This document shows, piece after piece, positions 36,735 to 46,600 of a stretch of DNA of 64,000 nt; position 1 is the first letter of the stretch; each line of letters starts with the position of its first letter. Origin of the DNA: an uncultured Bacteroidaceae bacterium (GTDB lineage Bacteria; Bacteroidota; Bacteroidia; Bacteroidales; Bacteroidaceae); the NCBI GenBank assembly GCA_905234605.1, contig CAJOIE010000007.1:1-64000 (forward strand), given 5' to 3'. A program made the position numbers and the translations under genes. The notes beneath the pieces were generated by a model that was given only the letters and a program-made list of their open reading frames with translations, was not told where the DNA came from and made no database searches.

Positions 36735-38750
36735 ATGAACGACATCAAGCTTCTCAACCACGCTGCCGACAACATTCGCATCCTGGCAGCATCGATGGTG
36801 GAAAAGGCCAAGAGCGGTCACCCGGGCGGTGCCATGGGCGGTGCTGACTTCATCAACGTGCTCTACAGCGAGTTCCTCACCTACGACCCTGCCGACCCTG
36901 CATGGGTGGGCCGCGACCGCTTCTTCCTCGACCCTGGCCACATGGCTCCTATGCTCTATTCGCAGCTGGCCCTCGCCGGTAAGTTCACCCTCGATGAGCT
37001 GCAACAGCTGCGCCAGTGGGGCTCGCCAACGCCGGGTCACCCCGAAGCCGACGTGGCGCGTGGCATAGAGAACACGAGCGGCCCGCTCGGGCAAGGCCAC
37101 ACCTTTGGTATAGGTGCCGCCATTGCCGCCAAGTTCCTTGCCGCACACACTGGCAACCCCACTTTCGCCAAGGAGACGATATACATCTATATATCCGACG
37201 GCGGCGTGCAGGAGGAAATCTCGCAGGGCGCAGCACGTATCGCTGGTACGCTGGGATTGGACAACGTGGTGATGTTCTACGACTCAAACGACATACAGCT
37301 CTCTACCGAGACTCGCGAGGTGATGAACGAGGACACCGCCGCCAAGTACCGTGCCCTGGGCTGGGAAGTGTTTGAGATCAATGGCAACGATGCCGCACAG
37401 ATACGCCAGGCCATCGTTCAGGCCAAGGCTGTGCAGGGCAAGCCGGCACTCATCATCGGCAAGTGCGTCATGGGCAAGGGTGCCCTCAAGGACGACGGTT
37501 CCAGCTATGAGCGCAACTGCAAGACGCACGGTGCCCCCCTCGGCGGCGAGGCATACCGCAAGACTATTGCCAACCTCGGCGGCAACCCCGACGCGCCATT
37601 CCAGATATTCCCCGACGTGCAGGAACTTTATGCCCGCCGTGCCGAAGAACTGAAAGCTATCGTGGCAGAGCGCAAGGCCGAAGAGGCCGGATGGGCTGCC
37701 AGCAATCCCGAGTGCGCCAGCGCACAGGCCGAATGGTTCAGCGGACGTGCACCCAAGGTGGACTGGAGCCTCGTGGAGCAGAAAGCAGGCGATGCCACAC
37801 GCAACGCCAGTGCTGCCGTGCTTGCCCAGTTGGCCAAGCAGGTGCCCAACATGATATGCGCATCGGCCGACCTCTCCAACTCCGACAAGACCGACGGCTT
37901 CCTCAAGCAGACGCATGCTCTGCAGGCCGGCGACTTCACAGGAGCATTCTTCCAAGCCGGCGTGGCTGAGCTCACCATGGCGTGCTGCTGCATTGGCATG
38001 GCACTGCACGGAGGCGTAATTGCCGCATGCGGCACATTCTTCGTCTTCTCCGACTACATGAAGCCAGCAGTGCGCATGGCTGCCCTCATGGAGCTGCCCG
38101 TTAAGTTCGTCTGGACACACGATGCCTTCCGCGTGGGTGAAGACGGCCCGACCCATGAGCCCGTGGAGCAGGAGGCACAGATACGTCTCATGGAGAAGCT
38201 GCAGAACCACCATGGCCGCAACTCCGTGCTTGTGCTGCGCCCTGCCGACGCTAAGGAAACCACCGAAGCCTGGCGTCTGGCCATGGAGAACACAGCCACA
38301 CCCACGGCACTCATCCTTAGCCGTCAGAACATAGCCGACCTGCCCGCCGGCACCGACTATGCCCAGGCAGCACGCGGAGCCTACATCGTGGCAGGCAGCG
38401 ATGCACAGCCCGATGTCATACTCCTTGCTTCAGGCAGTGAGGTGTCGACCCTCGTGGCAGGAGCCGAACTGCTACGCAAGGACGGCGTGAAGGTGCGCAT
38501 CGTGAGCGTGCCGTCCGAAGGTCTCTTCCGTTCGCAGTCAAAGGCATACCAGCAGGAGGTGCTGCCGGCAGGCGTGCGCAAGTTTGGCCTCACGGCAGGC
38601 CTGCCTGTGAACCTCGAAGGGCTCGTAGGTGCCGACGGCACTGTGTGGGGGCTGAACAGCTTTGGCTTCTCCGCACCCTACAAGGTGCTCGATGAGAAGC
38701 TTGGCTATACAGCCCAGAATGTCTACGAACAGGTGAAGAAACTCCTATGA
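36735..38750 (+). CDS. tkt: transketolase
   Basis: 671 residues, full length. SGHPGGAMGGADF and FLDPGHMAPMLYS in the thiamine-diphosphate half; ENTSGPLGQGH and ISDGGVQEEIS (metal-binding Asp); then the Pyr domain with the E-containing QAGVAELTMACCCIGMALHG and HDAFRVGEDGPTHEPVEQ; a C-terminal transketolase domain follows. It links the pentose-phosphate pathway with glycolysis. Its stop overlaps the rpiB start (ATGA), so both are translated together. Strong codon bias. Confidence 0.97.
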   Translation: MNDIKLLNHAADNIRILAASMVEKAKSGHPGGAMGGADFINVLYSEFLTYDPADPAWVGRDRFFLDPGHMAPMLYSQLALAGKFTLDELQQLRQWGSPTPGHPEADVARGIENTSGPLGQGHTFGIGAAIAAKFLAAHTGNPTFAKETIYIYISDGGVQEEISQGAARIAGTLGLDNVVMFYDSNDIQLSTETREVMNEDTAAKYRALGWEVFEINGNDAAQIRQAIVQAKAVQGKPALIIGKCVMGKGALKDDGSSYERNCKTHGAPLGGEAYRKTIANLGGNPDAPFQIFPDVQELYARRAEELKAIVAERKAEEAGWAASNPECASAQAEWFSGRAPKVDWSLVEQKAGDATRNASAAVLAQLAKQVPNMICASADLSNSDKTDGFLKQTHALQAGDFTGAFFQAGVAELTMACCCIGMALHGGVIAACGTFFVFSDYMKPAVRMAALMELPVKFVWTHDAFRVGEDGPTHEPVEQEAQIRLMEKLQNHHGRNSVLVLRPADAKETTEAWRLAMENTATPTALILSRQNIADLPAGTDYAQAARGAYIVAGSDAQPDVILLASGSEVSTLVAGAELLRKDGVKVRIVSVPSEGLFRSQSKAYQQEVLPAGVRKFGLTAGLPVNLEGLVGADGTVWGLNSFGFSAPYKVLDEKLGYTAQNVYEQVKKLL

Positions 38751-39241
38751 GCACCATCTGCAACAGCAACACCCAGCCCCTCTGCTCCCTGCTTGGGGGA
38801 GCAGAGGGTGCTGTTGTCGGCCTTGCCAGCGACCATGCAGGCTTCGCCTTGAAGCAGTTCGTGAAGCACTATTTGGATGAGCATGGATATGTCTACAAGG
38901 ATTATGGCACCTACAGCGAGGCCTCATGCGACTACAGCGACTTCGGCCACGCTTTGGCCTGTGGCATGGAGCAGGGCGAGGTGTACCCCGGCATAGCCAT
39001 CTGCGGCTCGGGCGAAGGCATTGCCATGACGCTCAACAAGCATCAGGACATCCGTGCCGGCCTGTGCTGGATACCCGAGATAGCCCACCTCATCCGTCAG
39101 CACAACAATGCCAACGTGCTCGTCATGCCTGGCCGCTTCATCGACGAAGCCACAGCACGTGCCATCATGGACGAATACTTTGCTACACCTTTTGAGGGTG
39201 GTCGCCATCAGGCACGCATCAACAAGATGCCTCTGCAATAG
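38747..39241 (+). CDS. rpiB: ribose-5-phosphate isomerase B
   Basis: 164 residues. The family core begins VVGLASDHAGFALKQFVK with the phosphate-binding Asp/His, then DYSDFGHALA and ICGSGEGIAMTLNKH with the catalytic Cys replaced by the usual C/G/S/G loop, and NVLVMPGRFID. It interconverts ribose-5-P and ribulose-5-P, next to transketolase in the same pathway. The first 22 residues (MSTICNSNTQPLCSLLGGA..) are not expected in RpiB; no other in-frame start precedes the core. Those codons also form a strong RNA hairpin. Confidence 0.95.
   Translation: MSTICNSNTQPLCSLLGGAEGAVVGLASDHAGFALKQFVKHYLDEHGYVYKDYGTYSEASCDYSDFGHALACGMEQGEVYPGIAICGSGEGIAMTLNKHQDIRAGLCWIPEIAHLIRQHNNANVLVMPGRFIDEATARAIMDEYFATPFEGGRHQARINKMPLQ
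38761..38816 (+). promoter_or_regulatory. hairpin in the first codons of rpiB
   Basis: CCCTCTGCTCC (38778-38788) pairs exactly with 38798-38808. An outer CAACAGC (38761-38767) pairs with GCTGTTG (38810-38816). The structure begins 14 nt after the ATG, within the non-conserved N-terminal extension. It could set the expression ratio of transketolase to RpiB. Confidence 0.5.
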
Positions 39242-39275
39242 AAGCTTATTGCGTCTGCATTTACAAAAAAGAGTA

Positions 39276-39305
39276 AGAGGGTGTGCCTATTTTGACACAC
39301 CCTCT
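39276..39305 (+). terminator. hairpin terminator after rpiB
   Basis: AGAGGGTGTG (39276-39285) pairs with CACACCCTCT (39296-39305), followed by a T/C-rich stretch. It lies between convergent rpiB and the beta-barrel gene. Confidence 0.7.
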
Positions 39306-39371
39306 CATGTTCTCTTCTTTGTCGTACCAATTAGAACGTATTATTGCGACATTGGCTGGTTTGGTGGCACA

Positions 39372-40127
39372 TCAGAAAGCGTAGCGTAGATTGAGGCCGG
39401 CTGCCATGGGCTGTGCCGTGATGCTGCTATCAAGGAAGTTCGTATTCAGCGGATGCAGGCGTAAGCCGACGTATACGTGCTCATACCAGAAACCAAAGTT
39501 GTAGTTGAGGCCTACGCCGAACTTGCTGATATCGTCGTCCCAGCTGGCATCGTCGGCCACAGAGTCGCCGCTCAGGCTGCCAAAGAGTGCATAGCTCAAA
39601 TTCAGACCAAGGGACATCTCAAACGCCATCTTGTCAGAGAGGCGGGGCTTCCATCCAAGGGTCAACGGTGATACTTGCAGGCAGTAGGCAGTGTGGGTCC
39701 AATTGTAGTTGACATTCTCTTCGATGCTACTGTATCTGCTACCGGTCCATACCTGATTCCAGTAGGTATGAGAGTAGTCCATCTTGTAGCCGATGGTGGA
39801 GAGACCTCCTTCCACGGCATAGAAGAAACGGCTCTTGCCCATGGGGAACTGGTGGCCGACGAGCAACTGGAAACCGACCTTGGTCTTTTCTCCCTCCTTG
39901 TAGATTGATTTTTCTGTATAGGATTTAGCTTTAATGCCTACAATAGAGTTGCCATCTATATCGGCACTGATATATGTGATGGGCTGAAGCGGATGCTTCA
40001 CTTTGGGCTTCTTCTGTTTTGGCTGGCGGATAGTCACCACTTGTGAACTGCGCGATGACACAATCTGTGCCATGGCTGCGGGAGCCATGAGTGCTGCTGC
40101 AAGCAGCGCGATGAGTGTACGTTTCAT
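39372..40127 (-). CDS. outer-membrane beta-barrel protein, function unknown
   Basis: 251 residues with a clear signal peptide (MKRTLIALLAAALMAPAAMAQ). The mature part starts with a basic Lys/Pro-rich stretch (RQPKQKKPKVKHP). It then alternates amphipathic strands such as KVGFQLLVGHQFPMG, FFYAVEGGLSTIGYKM and KFGVGLNYNFGFWYEHVYVG, ending in LNLRYAF with the terminal Phe typical of BAM substrates. Probably an 8-10 strand barrel (OmpX/PorT-like size). The next gene upstream, 45 bp away on the same strand, also encodes a secreted protein. Confidence 0.85.
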   Translation of the reverse strand: MKRTLIALLAAALMAPAAMAQIVSSRSSQVVTIRQPKQKKPKVKHPLQPITYISADIDGNSIVGIKAKSYTEKSIYKEGEKTKVGFQLLVGHQFPMGKSRFFYAVEGGLSTIGYKMDYSHTYWNQVWTGSRYSSIEENVNYNWTHTAYCLQVSPLTLGWKPRLSDKMAFEMSLGLNLSYALFGSLSGDSVADDASWDDDISKFGVGLNYNFGFWYEHVYVGLRLHPLNTNFLDSSITAQPMAAGLNLRYAF

Positions 40128-40172
40128 TGTGTGTGTTGGTTAAAAATGTTATGCTTTTGTCTATGTCACGGT

Positions 40173-40694
40173 TTATCGGCCTATGGCGCGGCCTATGCCA
40201 GATGCTGAAGGAGCGATGGCGGCACCAACCTTCTCGCGGTCGTCGGTGGTCATGGCTTTCTCCATGCGTATCCACTCCATGTCGGCAGCTGTGGCCGTCT
40301 GCCAGTTCACGAAGTTGGCAGGATAGCCTACCACTTCCACTTCGACATAGTTTTCCTCTACGGTGTTGTCGTAGGTCACATTGAATGTGGCAGCCACGAT
40401 GACATCGCAGTTGAGGTGGTTCTTGTCGCTGGCTTCGTAGATGGCATAGCTGCGCCAGTTGTTGGGGTCGCCCTTCATGGCACCGAAGGCGCGCTGCACC
40501 GGTATGCGCACGAGCACACGCTGGCGGGTGACGTTGGTCACTTGAAGCTCAACGGTGAGTGGCTTCATGTAGACATTTGTGGTGACATCACGCAGGCGGG
40601 CCTGTGTCTCCTGATACTGGACAATGTTCTTCTGCGCAAAAGCAGAGACCGATGCCACAAGGGCTGCGGCAAGGAGCAAAGTGCGGTGTTTCAT
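40173..40694 (-). CDS. secreted protein of unknown function
   Basis: 173 residues. Signal peptide MKHRTLLLAAALVASVSAFAQ. The mature part is mostly beta-strand by pattern (YMKPLTVELQVTNVTRQRVLVR, VIVAATFNVTYDNTVEENYV) with no cysteine pair or lipobox. I do not recognise a family. Same strand and 45 bp from the beta-barrel gene, so the two may act together in the envelope. Confidence 0.75.
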   Translation of the reverse strand: MKHRTLLLAAALVASVSAFAQKNIVQYQETQARLRDVTTNVYMKPLTVELQVTNVTRQRVLVRIPVQRAFGAMKGDPNNWRSYAIYEASDKNHLNCDVIVAATFNVTYDNTVEENYVEVEVVGYPANFVNWQTATAADMEWIRMEKAMTTDDREKVGAAIAPSASGIGRAIGR

Positions 40695-41014
40695 AATTGG
40701 ATTTGGGTGATTGAATGGAGTTATTAATACTTAATAGTTGCACAAAGGACATGCGAAACTACTAAAAAGGTGCCAACTCACCCCTCCCGAACAATTAAAG
40801 TTTGTTAAAGGGTGCGTTTTTCTTTGTTCATGCATAGTTTTCTTCCCCTCAATGCTGATTTCAGAAAGGGTAAATGCAACAAAGAAAAGTGCTGAATAGT
40901 ACTTAAGAGCAAGTATGCCGACACTGTGTTTTGCCAAAATGTGCAAGGCGTCTGGCCTGCTACTTGCAGTGTGTCAGCGATGGACTTATCGTGGCAAATA
41001 GAGTTGACGGCCCG
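40695..41014. other. 320-bp gene-free stretch
   Basis: Between the secreted protein and the TonB receptor, both on the minus strand. It is AT-richer than its surroundings. I see no convincing coding frame, terminator or consensus promoter. A CCTTTG word at 40742 (minus strand) lacks the TA dinucleotide. Confidence 0.4.
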
Positions 41015-43441
41015 TCAGAACTCAACGAGCAAGCGCGCATTGAGTTGTCGGCCTGTGAGGTAGTTGGGCACGGCATACTGGTTGCGCTGTATGTCGGTTA
41101 TCCAGAGATAGGATGCCACGTTGCTGATGCCGAGCAGGTTGAAGCAGTCCAGTCCGAGCCACACCGTGCGCACCGAGCGTCCGAGCCCCGAGCGTATGTG
41201 GCGGTTGGTGTTGTCGAGCAGCAGATGGCTCATGCCGAGGTCCACGCGGCGATAGGCAGGAGCGCGGAACACGTTGCGCTCCAGTCCGGCATGGGGTGAA
41301 CCGAAGGGCAGTCCGGCTGCAAAGGCCATCTTGAGCGTCATGCGCCACCGCTCGGAGTTGGGGAAGTAGTCGGAGAAGAAGAGGTTGAGGTTCCAACGCT
41401 GGTCGGTAGGTTGCGGGATGCTCTTGCCGTGGAGCGTCATCTTCGCTCGCATCAGGGATAGTGATACCCAGGAGTCAGTGCCTGGCACGAACTCGCCGTA
41501 GACTTTCATGTCGATGCCTGCCACATAGCCGCTGCCTTCGTTGCGGCCGTAGTAGACCACCTTCACGCCGTCCACGTTGTAGGGGTTAAGGCGGCTCTGT
41601 GCTTTGTAGTAGACCTCGGCCGTGGCCTTGAAAGGGCGCCCGGCCATGCGGAACTTGCGCTCGGCGGCGGCCACCACCTGCCATGAGCGCTGCGAGCGCA
41701 GGTCGCGGTTGAGCACCACGGTGGTGATGCCGTCGGTGGTAGTGGTGTCGCGCAGTTCCTTGTAGAAGGGTGCCTGGTAGTACATGCCTGTGGCAAGGCG
41801 AAGGGTCCAGCTGTCGTCGGCTGCCGGCACGAACCCCAGGCTGGCACGGGGTGAGAAGAGAGTCTCCCGTGTCCACGACCAGTGGCTCAGGCGGGCTCCA
41901 TAGTTGAGCGACCATGTCCCGAGGTGGCTCTCGTGCCGCCATGTGTCCTGGGCATAGAGTTCGCTGCGTGTGCTGCTGATGCTCTGCACGCTCTTCAGGT
42001 TGTATATCACTTCGAGGCGGTCGGTGTGGTGCGGCATGGAGTAGCCGGCCGAGTCGCGGTATTCCCATTCGCGTGTGTTCTCGCGTATGCTCTCGGCGCG
42101 CAGTGAGGCTCCGAGCTGTATGTGGTGGGCTGTGGTGCGGTGCTCGAAGCCGAGGCGTAGTGTCTGTGTGTGCGAGGTGAGCAGGTTGCGGGCGTGCTCC
42201 ATGTAGGTGCCCACGCCGAGCTGCTGGCTTGTGCCTGTCTCGTCGAGCCAGTACTGGCCCTGTATGTCGTAGGTCTCGCGCTCGCGTGTCCCGAAGGCTG
42301 CTGCACCGAGCGTCAGCTGTGTGCGCGGGCCGAAGTGGCGGGCGACGCTCGCTGCGGCGAACATAGTCCGGAAGAGGTCTTGCTCCTCGCCGTCGAAGTA
42401 GACACGGAAGTGTTTCACGTCCTGCATTGTGCCGAAGTTGGTCTCACGGTCGTGAGGGCGGAAACGGTAGTTGTTGGCAGAGATGTAGCCGATGGCATCG
42501 AGTGTCCAGCGTGCCGACGGGGTCCACGACAGGTAGGCCTGATAGTCGAGGAAGGTGGGAGCATACTCGCCTGTGGTCTCGAGCGAGCCCAGGAGGTAGC
42601 GGTTGGTCTTGTAGCGCAGTCCCTGTGAGAGGCTCAGGCGGCCTTGGCGCAGGCCGTCGAAGAGCGAGGCGCCGAGCATGCTGGCCGCGAATGTGCCCTC
42701 ATGACGCTCCGGACGGCGGTAGGTGATGTCGAGCACTGAGGCCATGCGGTCGCCATACTTAGCTTCGAAGCCTCCGGCAGAGAACTGTATGCGCTCCACC
42801 ATGTCTGAGTTGATGACGGAGAGGCCTTCCTGCTGACCTGACGAGATGAGCAGGGGGCGGTAGACCTCCACGCCGTTGATGTAGACGCAGTTCTCATCGA
42901 AAGAGCCGCCGCGCACGTTGTATTGCGAGCTCAACTCGTTGTGTGTCGACACGCCGGCCTGAGTGGCCACAAGTTCCTCAACGGCATTGCCCGAGGTCGA
43001 AGGCATACGGCTGAGGGCTTCGGACTGCAGCTCCTGTGTGGAGCCCAGCTGCCGGCGCATCTCGGAGACAACCACCTCGCTCATCTCGTGACCCGAGGTG
43101 TGGAGCGTCACATGCCACACCAACCGCCCTGCTGGCCGCACGAAGAGCTTCGTCTTGGTCTCATAGCCCATCATGCTGTAGCTCACCCGCAGCGAGTCGG
43201 CTTGCGGCAGTGCAAGAGAGTAGCGGCCTTCGAGATTGGCCATGGTGCCCACGGCGTGGCCTTCCACCTTGACGATGGCCATGGCTATGCCTTCGCCGTC
43301 GTCGTCCACCACACGCCCGCTGAGCGTGCATGCAGGCACGGGGGCCACGCTGTCTGTGCGCACGCTGTCGGCCACCTCCTGCGCAGGGAGGCCGGCAGCT
43401 GCCAGCAGCATGGCTATGGCTATGAAGCAACGGTGAAGCAT
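41015..43441 (-). CDS. TonB-dependent outer-membrane receptor with carboxypeptidase-like N-terminal domain
   Basis: 808 residues. Signal peptide MLHRCFIAIAMLLAAAGLPAQ. A CarboxypepD_reg-like beta-sandwich (about 38-115; LSGRVVDDDGEGIAMAIVKV). A plug domain (about 120-240; SGNAVEELVATQAGVSTHNE then QYNVRGGSFDENCVYINGVE). A long 22-strand barrel ending ARLLVEF. No SusD-like lipoprotein gene is adjacent, so it is more likely a metal, siderophore or corrinoid-type receptor, or one with unknown cargo, than a glycan importer. It lies divergent from the helicase. Confidence 0.93.
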   Translation of the reverse strand: MLHRCFIAIAMLLAAAGLPAQEVADSVRTDSVAPVPACTLSGRVVDDDGEGIAMAIVKVEGHAVGTMANLEGRYSLALPQADSLRVSYSMMGYETKTKLFVRPAGRLVWHVTLHTSGHEMSEVVVSEMRRQLGSTQELQSEALSRMPSTSGNAVEELVATQAGVSTHNELSSQYNVRGGSFDENCVYINGVEVYRPLLISSGQQEGLSVINSDMVERIQFSAGGFEAKYGDRMASVLDITYRRPERHEGTFAASMLGASLFDGLRQGRLSLSQGLRYKTNRYLLGSLETTGEYAPTFLDYQAYLSWTPSARWTLDAIGYISANNYRFRPHDRETNFGTMQDVKHFRVYFDGEEQDLFRTMFAAASVARHFGPRTQLTLGAAAFGTRERETYDIQGQYWLDETGTSQQLGVGTYMEHARNLLTSHTQTLRLGFEHRTTAHHIQLGASLRAESIRENTREWEYRDSAGYSMPHHTDRLEVIYNLKSVQSISSTRSELYAQDTWRHESHLGTWSLNYGARLSHWSWTRETLFSPRASLGFVPAADDSWTLRLATGMYYQAPFYKELRDTTTTDGITTVVLNRDLRSQRSWQVVAAAERKFRMAGRPFKATAEVYYKAQSRLNPYNVDGVKVVYYGRNEGSGYVAGIDMKVYGEFVPGTDSWVSLSLMRAKMTLHGKSIPQPTDQRWNLNLFFSDYFPNSERWRMTLKMAFAAGLPFGSPHAGLERNVFRAPAYRRVDLGMSHLLLDNTNRHIRSGLGRSVRTVWLGLDCFNLLGISNVASYLWITDIQRNQYAVPNYLTGRQLNARLLVEF

Positions 43442-43545
43442 CCTTATAATAACGTCGCGCGCGCCGGTTTATTGTCACATCTGTGTGCACACGGCACAAA
43501 CGGCATATTCTGCGAGCACGAAGTTAGCGAATTACATGCAGCCCA

Positions 43546-43577
43546 TTGCGCACAATACGTTAATTTAGTTAATTTCG
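43546..43577 (+). promoter_or_regulatory. candidate promoter of the Dna2-like gene
   Basis: TTG (43546-43548), 21-nt spacer, TAATTTCG (43570-43577, one mismatch to TAnnTTTG). Start of transcription near 43585 would exclude the in-frame TTG at 43581 and supports the ATG at 43635. Confidence 0.4.
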
Positions 43578-43634
43578 TGGTTGCAAAGCCAACAACACCA
43601 GCCTTGGGCTGTCAGCACTCTGCATCACACCCAC

Positions 43635-46600
43635 ATGTTCTGCCTCCGTCTGATAGTCGAGTCGTGGACCGACAGCAACATCTGCTGCCGCGTGCCGGCA
43701 CAGCTCGCACACCCTGTAGGGTGTGTGGCCGACACCCTGCAGGGTGCAGCCGAAGAGGGTGCAGGGTGTAGACAAGGAGGGTGCAGGGTGTTGAGCACGC
43801 TCGATGCCGACGGGTGCGACGCATGGAGCTACCTGCTGCCGCACCTGTGGCATGGTGCCGTGCTCAATGCCGTGAACCCGCGCGAGAGTGGCGGCATGGT
43901 GGTTGCCGAACTGGTGGTGCTCGAGCCCGACTATCTTGTTGACATATCGGCAGTGGCCGCTTGCTTCACGCCCTACGCCGAGGGTCCCGTAGTGCATTTG
44001 CTGGCACGCATCGCACCGCGCGAGCAGAGCCAGGCCATCATGATGGGCCACTTGGCAGGGCAGATGCTCGACGAGGCCCTGCACGCACAGGGGGCAGCCC
44101 CGTCCTATGCCGACAGCGTGCGCACTTTCTTCGCCCGCAATGCCATGCAGGTGGCAACGACCGACATACGGCCCGACTTTCACGTGGAGGGACGCCGGCA
44201 GCGTGCCACCATAAATGCGGCCATACGCACTGAGCTGCCACGCCGCGTGGCAGGCTACGACACGCGCGAGTGCGTGGTGGAGCCCTCGTTCTTCTCGGAG
44301 ACGCTGGGCCTGCAAGGGCGTATGGACATGTTGCAGCGCAACATAGGTCTCATAGTGGAGCAGAAATCGGGCCGAGGGGCTTTCGTGCCCAACGACACAC
44401 ACAGCGACGTGCCCGTGGCGCGCCTGGAGCACCGTGTGCAACTGCTGCTGTACATGTTGCTGCTGCAATGCACCGGCGAGGCCGGCACGCTGCTGTCCGA
44501 CAGAGGTATGAGTGCGTTCCTGCTCTACTCGCACTACACCGACAGCCTCGTGCCTCTGCATATAGACGCGGGTCTCACGCGGCGTGCCATGCGTGTGCGC
44601 AACCTCATAGCGTGGCAGGAAAGGCTGTGTGCCATGGCTGGCGGCTACCGAAGGCTGGCCACGCTCACGGCCGACGATGTCAACGAGCGTGGCGTGTGCG
44701 GACGCCTGTGGGAGCACTTCCAGCGGCCACGCATAGAGAGCCTGCTGGCACCCGTGCACAAGGCATCGGCATTGGAGCAGGACTACTACTTCTGCATGCT
44801 TGCCTTTGTGGCACGCGAGCACTGGATGGCCAAGGTGGGCACACGCGGCAATGCCGGTCAGGGCTTTGCAGCCAAATGGCTCTGCACACACGAGGAGAAA
44901 GCTGCCGCGGGCGAAATATGCGACCGCCTAACCATTGCTCACACGGCGCGCGACGAGCAGGGCAAGATGCAACGCCTTACACTCGACATGGAGACTGACG
45001 GCACCACGGCTGCCAACTTCCGCAGGGGCGACATCGTGGTGCTCTACAAGTATGACGCCGGCGGTGTGCCCGATGTGCGGCGACAGAGTGTGCTCCGTGC
45101 TACGATAGAGAGCATCGACGGACACGGCATGACGTTGTGGCTGCGCAACGCACAGACTGACGAGCGCGTGTTCGGCACCAAGGACGGCGAGCGATGGGCC
45201 GTGGAGCACGACTTCTTCGACAGTTCATTCGCCGCTCTCTACGAGGGGCTACACGCCTTCCTCGCCGCACCGCAGCAGCGGCGCGACCTGCTGATGCTAC
45301 AGCGGCCACCGCGCGTGGACACCACAGCCACTCTGCGCGGCAGCGGATATGGCGATTTCACCACAATGGTGCAACGCTGCCGCGAGGCGCAAGACATCTT
45401 CCTCATTGTCGGGCCGCCGGGCACAGGCAAGACATCGTTTGGACTCATGCTCACGCTGCGCGAACACCTGCTTGATGCCGACGCACGTGTGCTGCTCATG
45501 GCCTACACCAACAGGGCTGTCGACGAGATATGCTCGCACCTCGTGGCCGAGGGCATCGCCTTCATGCGCTTTGGCAACAGCCAGACATGCGACACGCCCT
45601 ACTGGCCACACCTGGCATCCACTACCCTCGCCGACTGCACCAGTGCCGACATGCTGCGCGCGAGGCTCAAGGCGGCGCGGGTGGTTGTGGGCACCGTGGC
45701 CACCATGTCCGCCATGAGCCCGCTCTTCAAGCTGCTGCATTTCGACGTGGCCATAATCGACGAGGCATCGCAGCTGCTGGAGCCGCATCTGCTCAAGCTG
45801 CTCGCCGCGCACTCGGACAACGGCACGATGGGTATAGACAAAGTGGTGATGATTGGCGACGACAGGCAGTTGCCTGCCGTGGTGATGCAGGATGGCACTG
45901 CGACACAGGTGCAGGAGGAGAGCCTGCGAGCCATAGGGCTGACGGACTGCCGGTGCTCGCTCTTCGAGCGGCTGCTGCGCCGCTATGGCAATCATCCTGC
46001 CGTGACATTCACGCTGACGCGGCAGGGACGCATGCACCACGACATAGCCGCATTCCCCAACGCCCACTACTACGGTGGCATCCTCACCGAGGCATTCACG
46101 CATCAGAGTGCACCGCTGCCGCCACGCTCCTGCGGCGACGACGCGCTGCTCCGGCAGCTTTGCACGCATCGCATGCTGTTCATCGATGTGGACGGCAGCA
46201 ACGAAGCACCCGACAGACTGGTGAATGAAGCCGAAGCGGCGGTGACGGCCGGCGTGGTGGAGCGTATAGCGCGCATTGAGCAGGAGCACTTCGACGCCGG
46301 TGTCACCGTGGGCATCATCGTGCCATACCGCAACCAGATAGCTGCCGTGAGAGCAGCCCTGAGGACTGACGGATGCCGCGAGATGGCCGACAGCGTGTGC
46401 ATCGACACCGTGGAGCGTTTCCAGGGCAGCCAGCGAAAGTACATCGTCTATGGCACCACGGTGCACACTGAAGCACAGCTGGACTTCATCACCTCCACAA
46501 CATTCAACGACCACGACGGCCACGCCATAGACCGTAAGCTCAACGTAGCCATAACCCGTGCACAGGAACATCTCATCATTGTGGGCAACGCACAGCTGCT

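Noticed and set aside
41015-43441. Polysaccharide utilisation locus
   Set aside because: The TonB receptor has no SusD-like lipoprotein, glycoside hydrolase or hybrid sensor next to it.
43707-43792. Possible CRISPR array
   Set aside because: The units are short, overlap each other, are palindromic and have no regular spacers; no cas genes are nearby.
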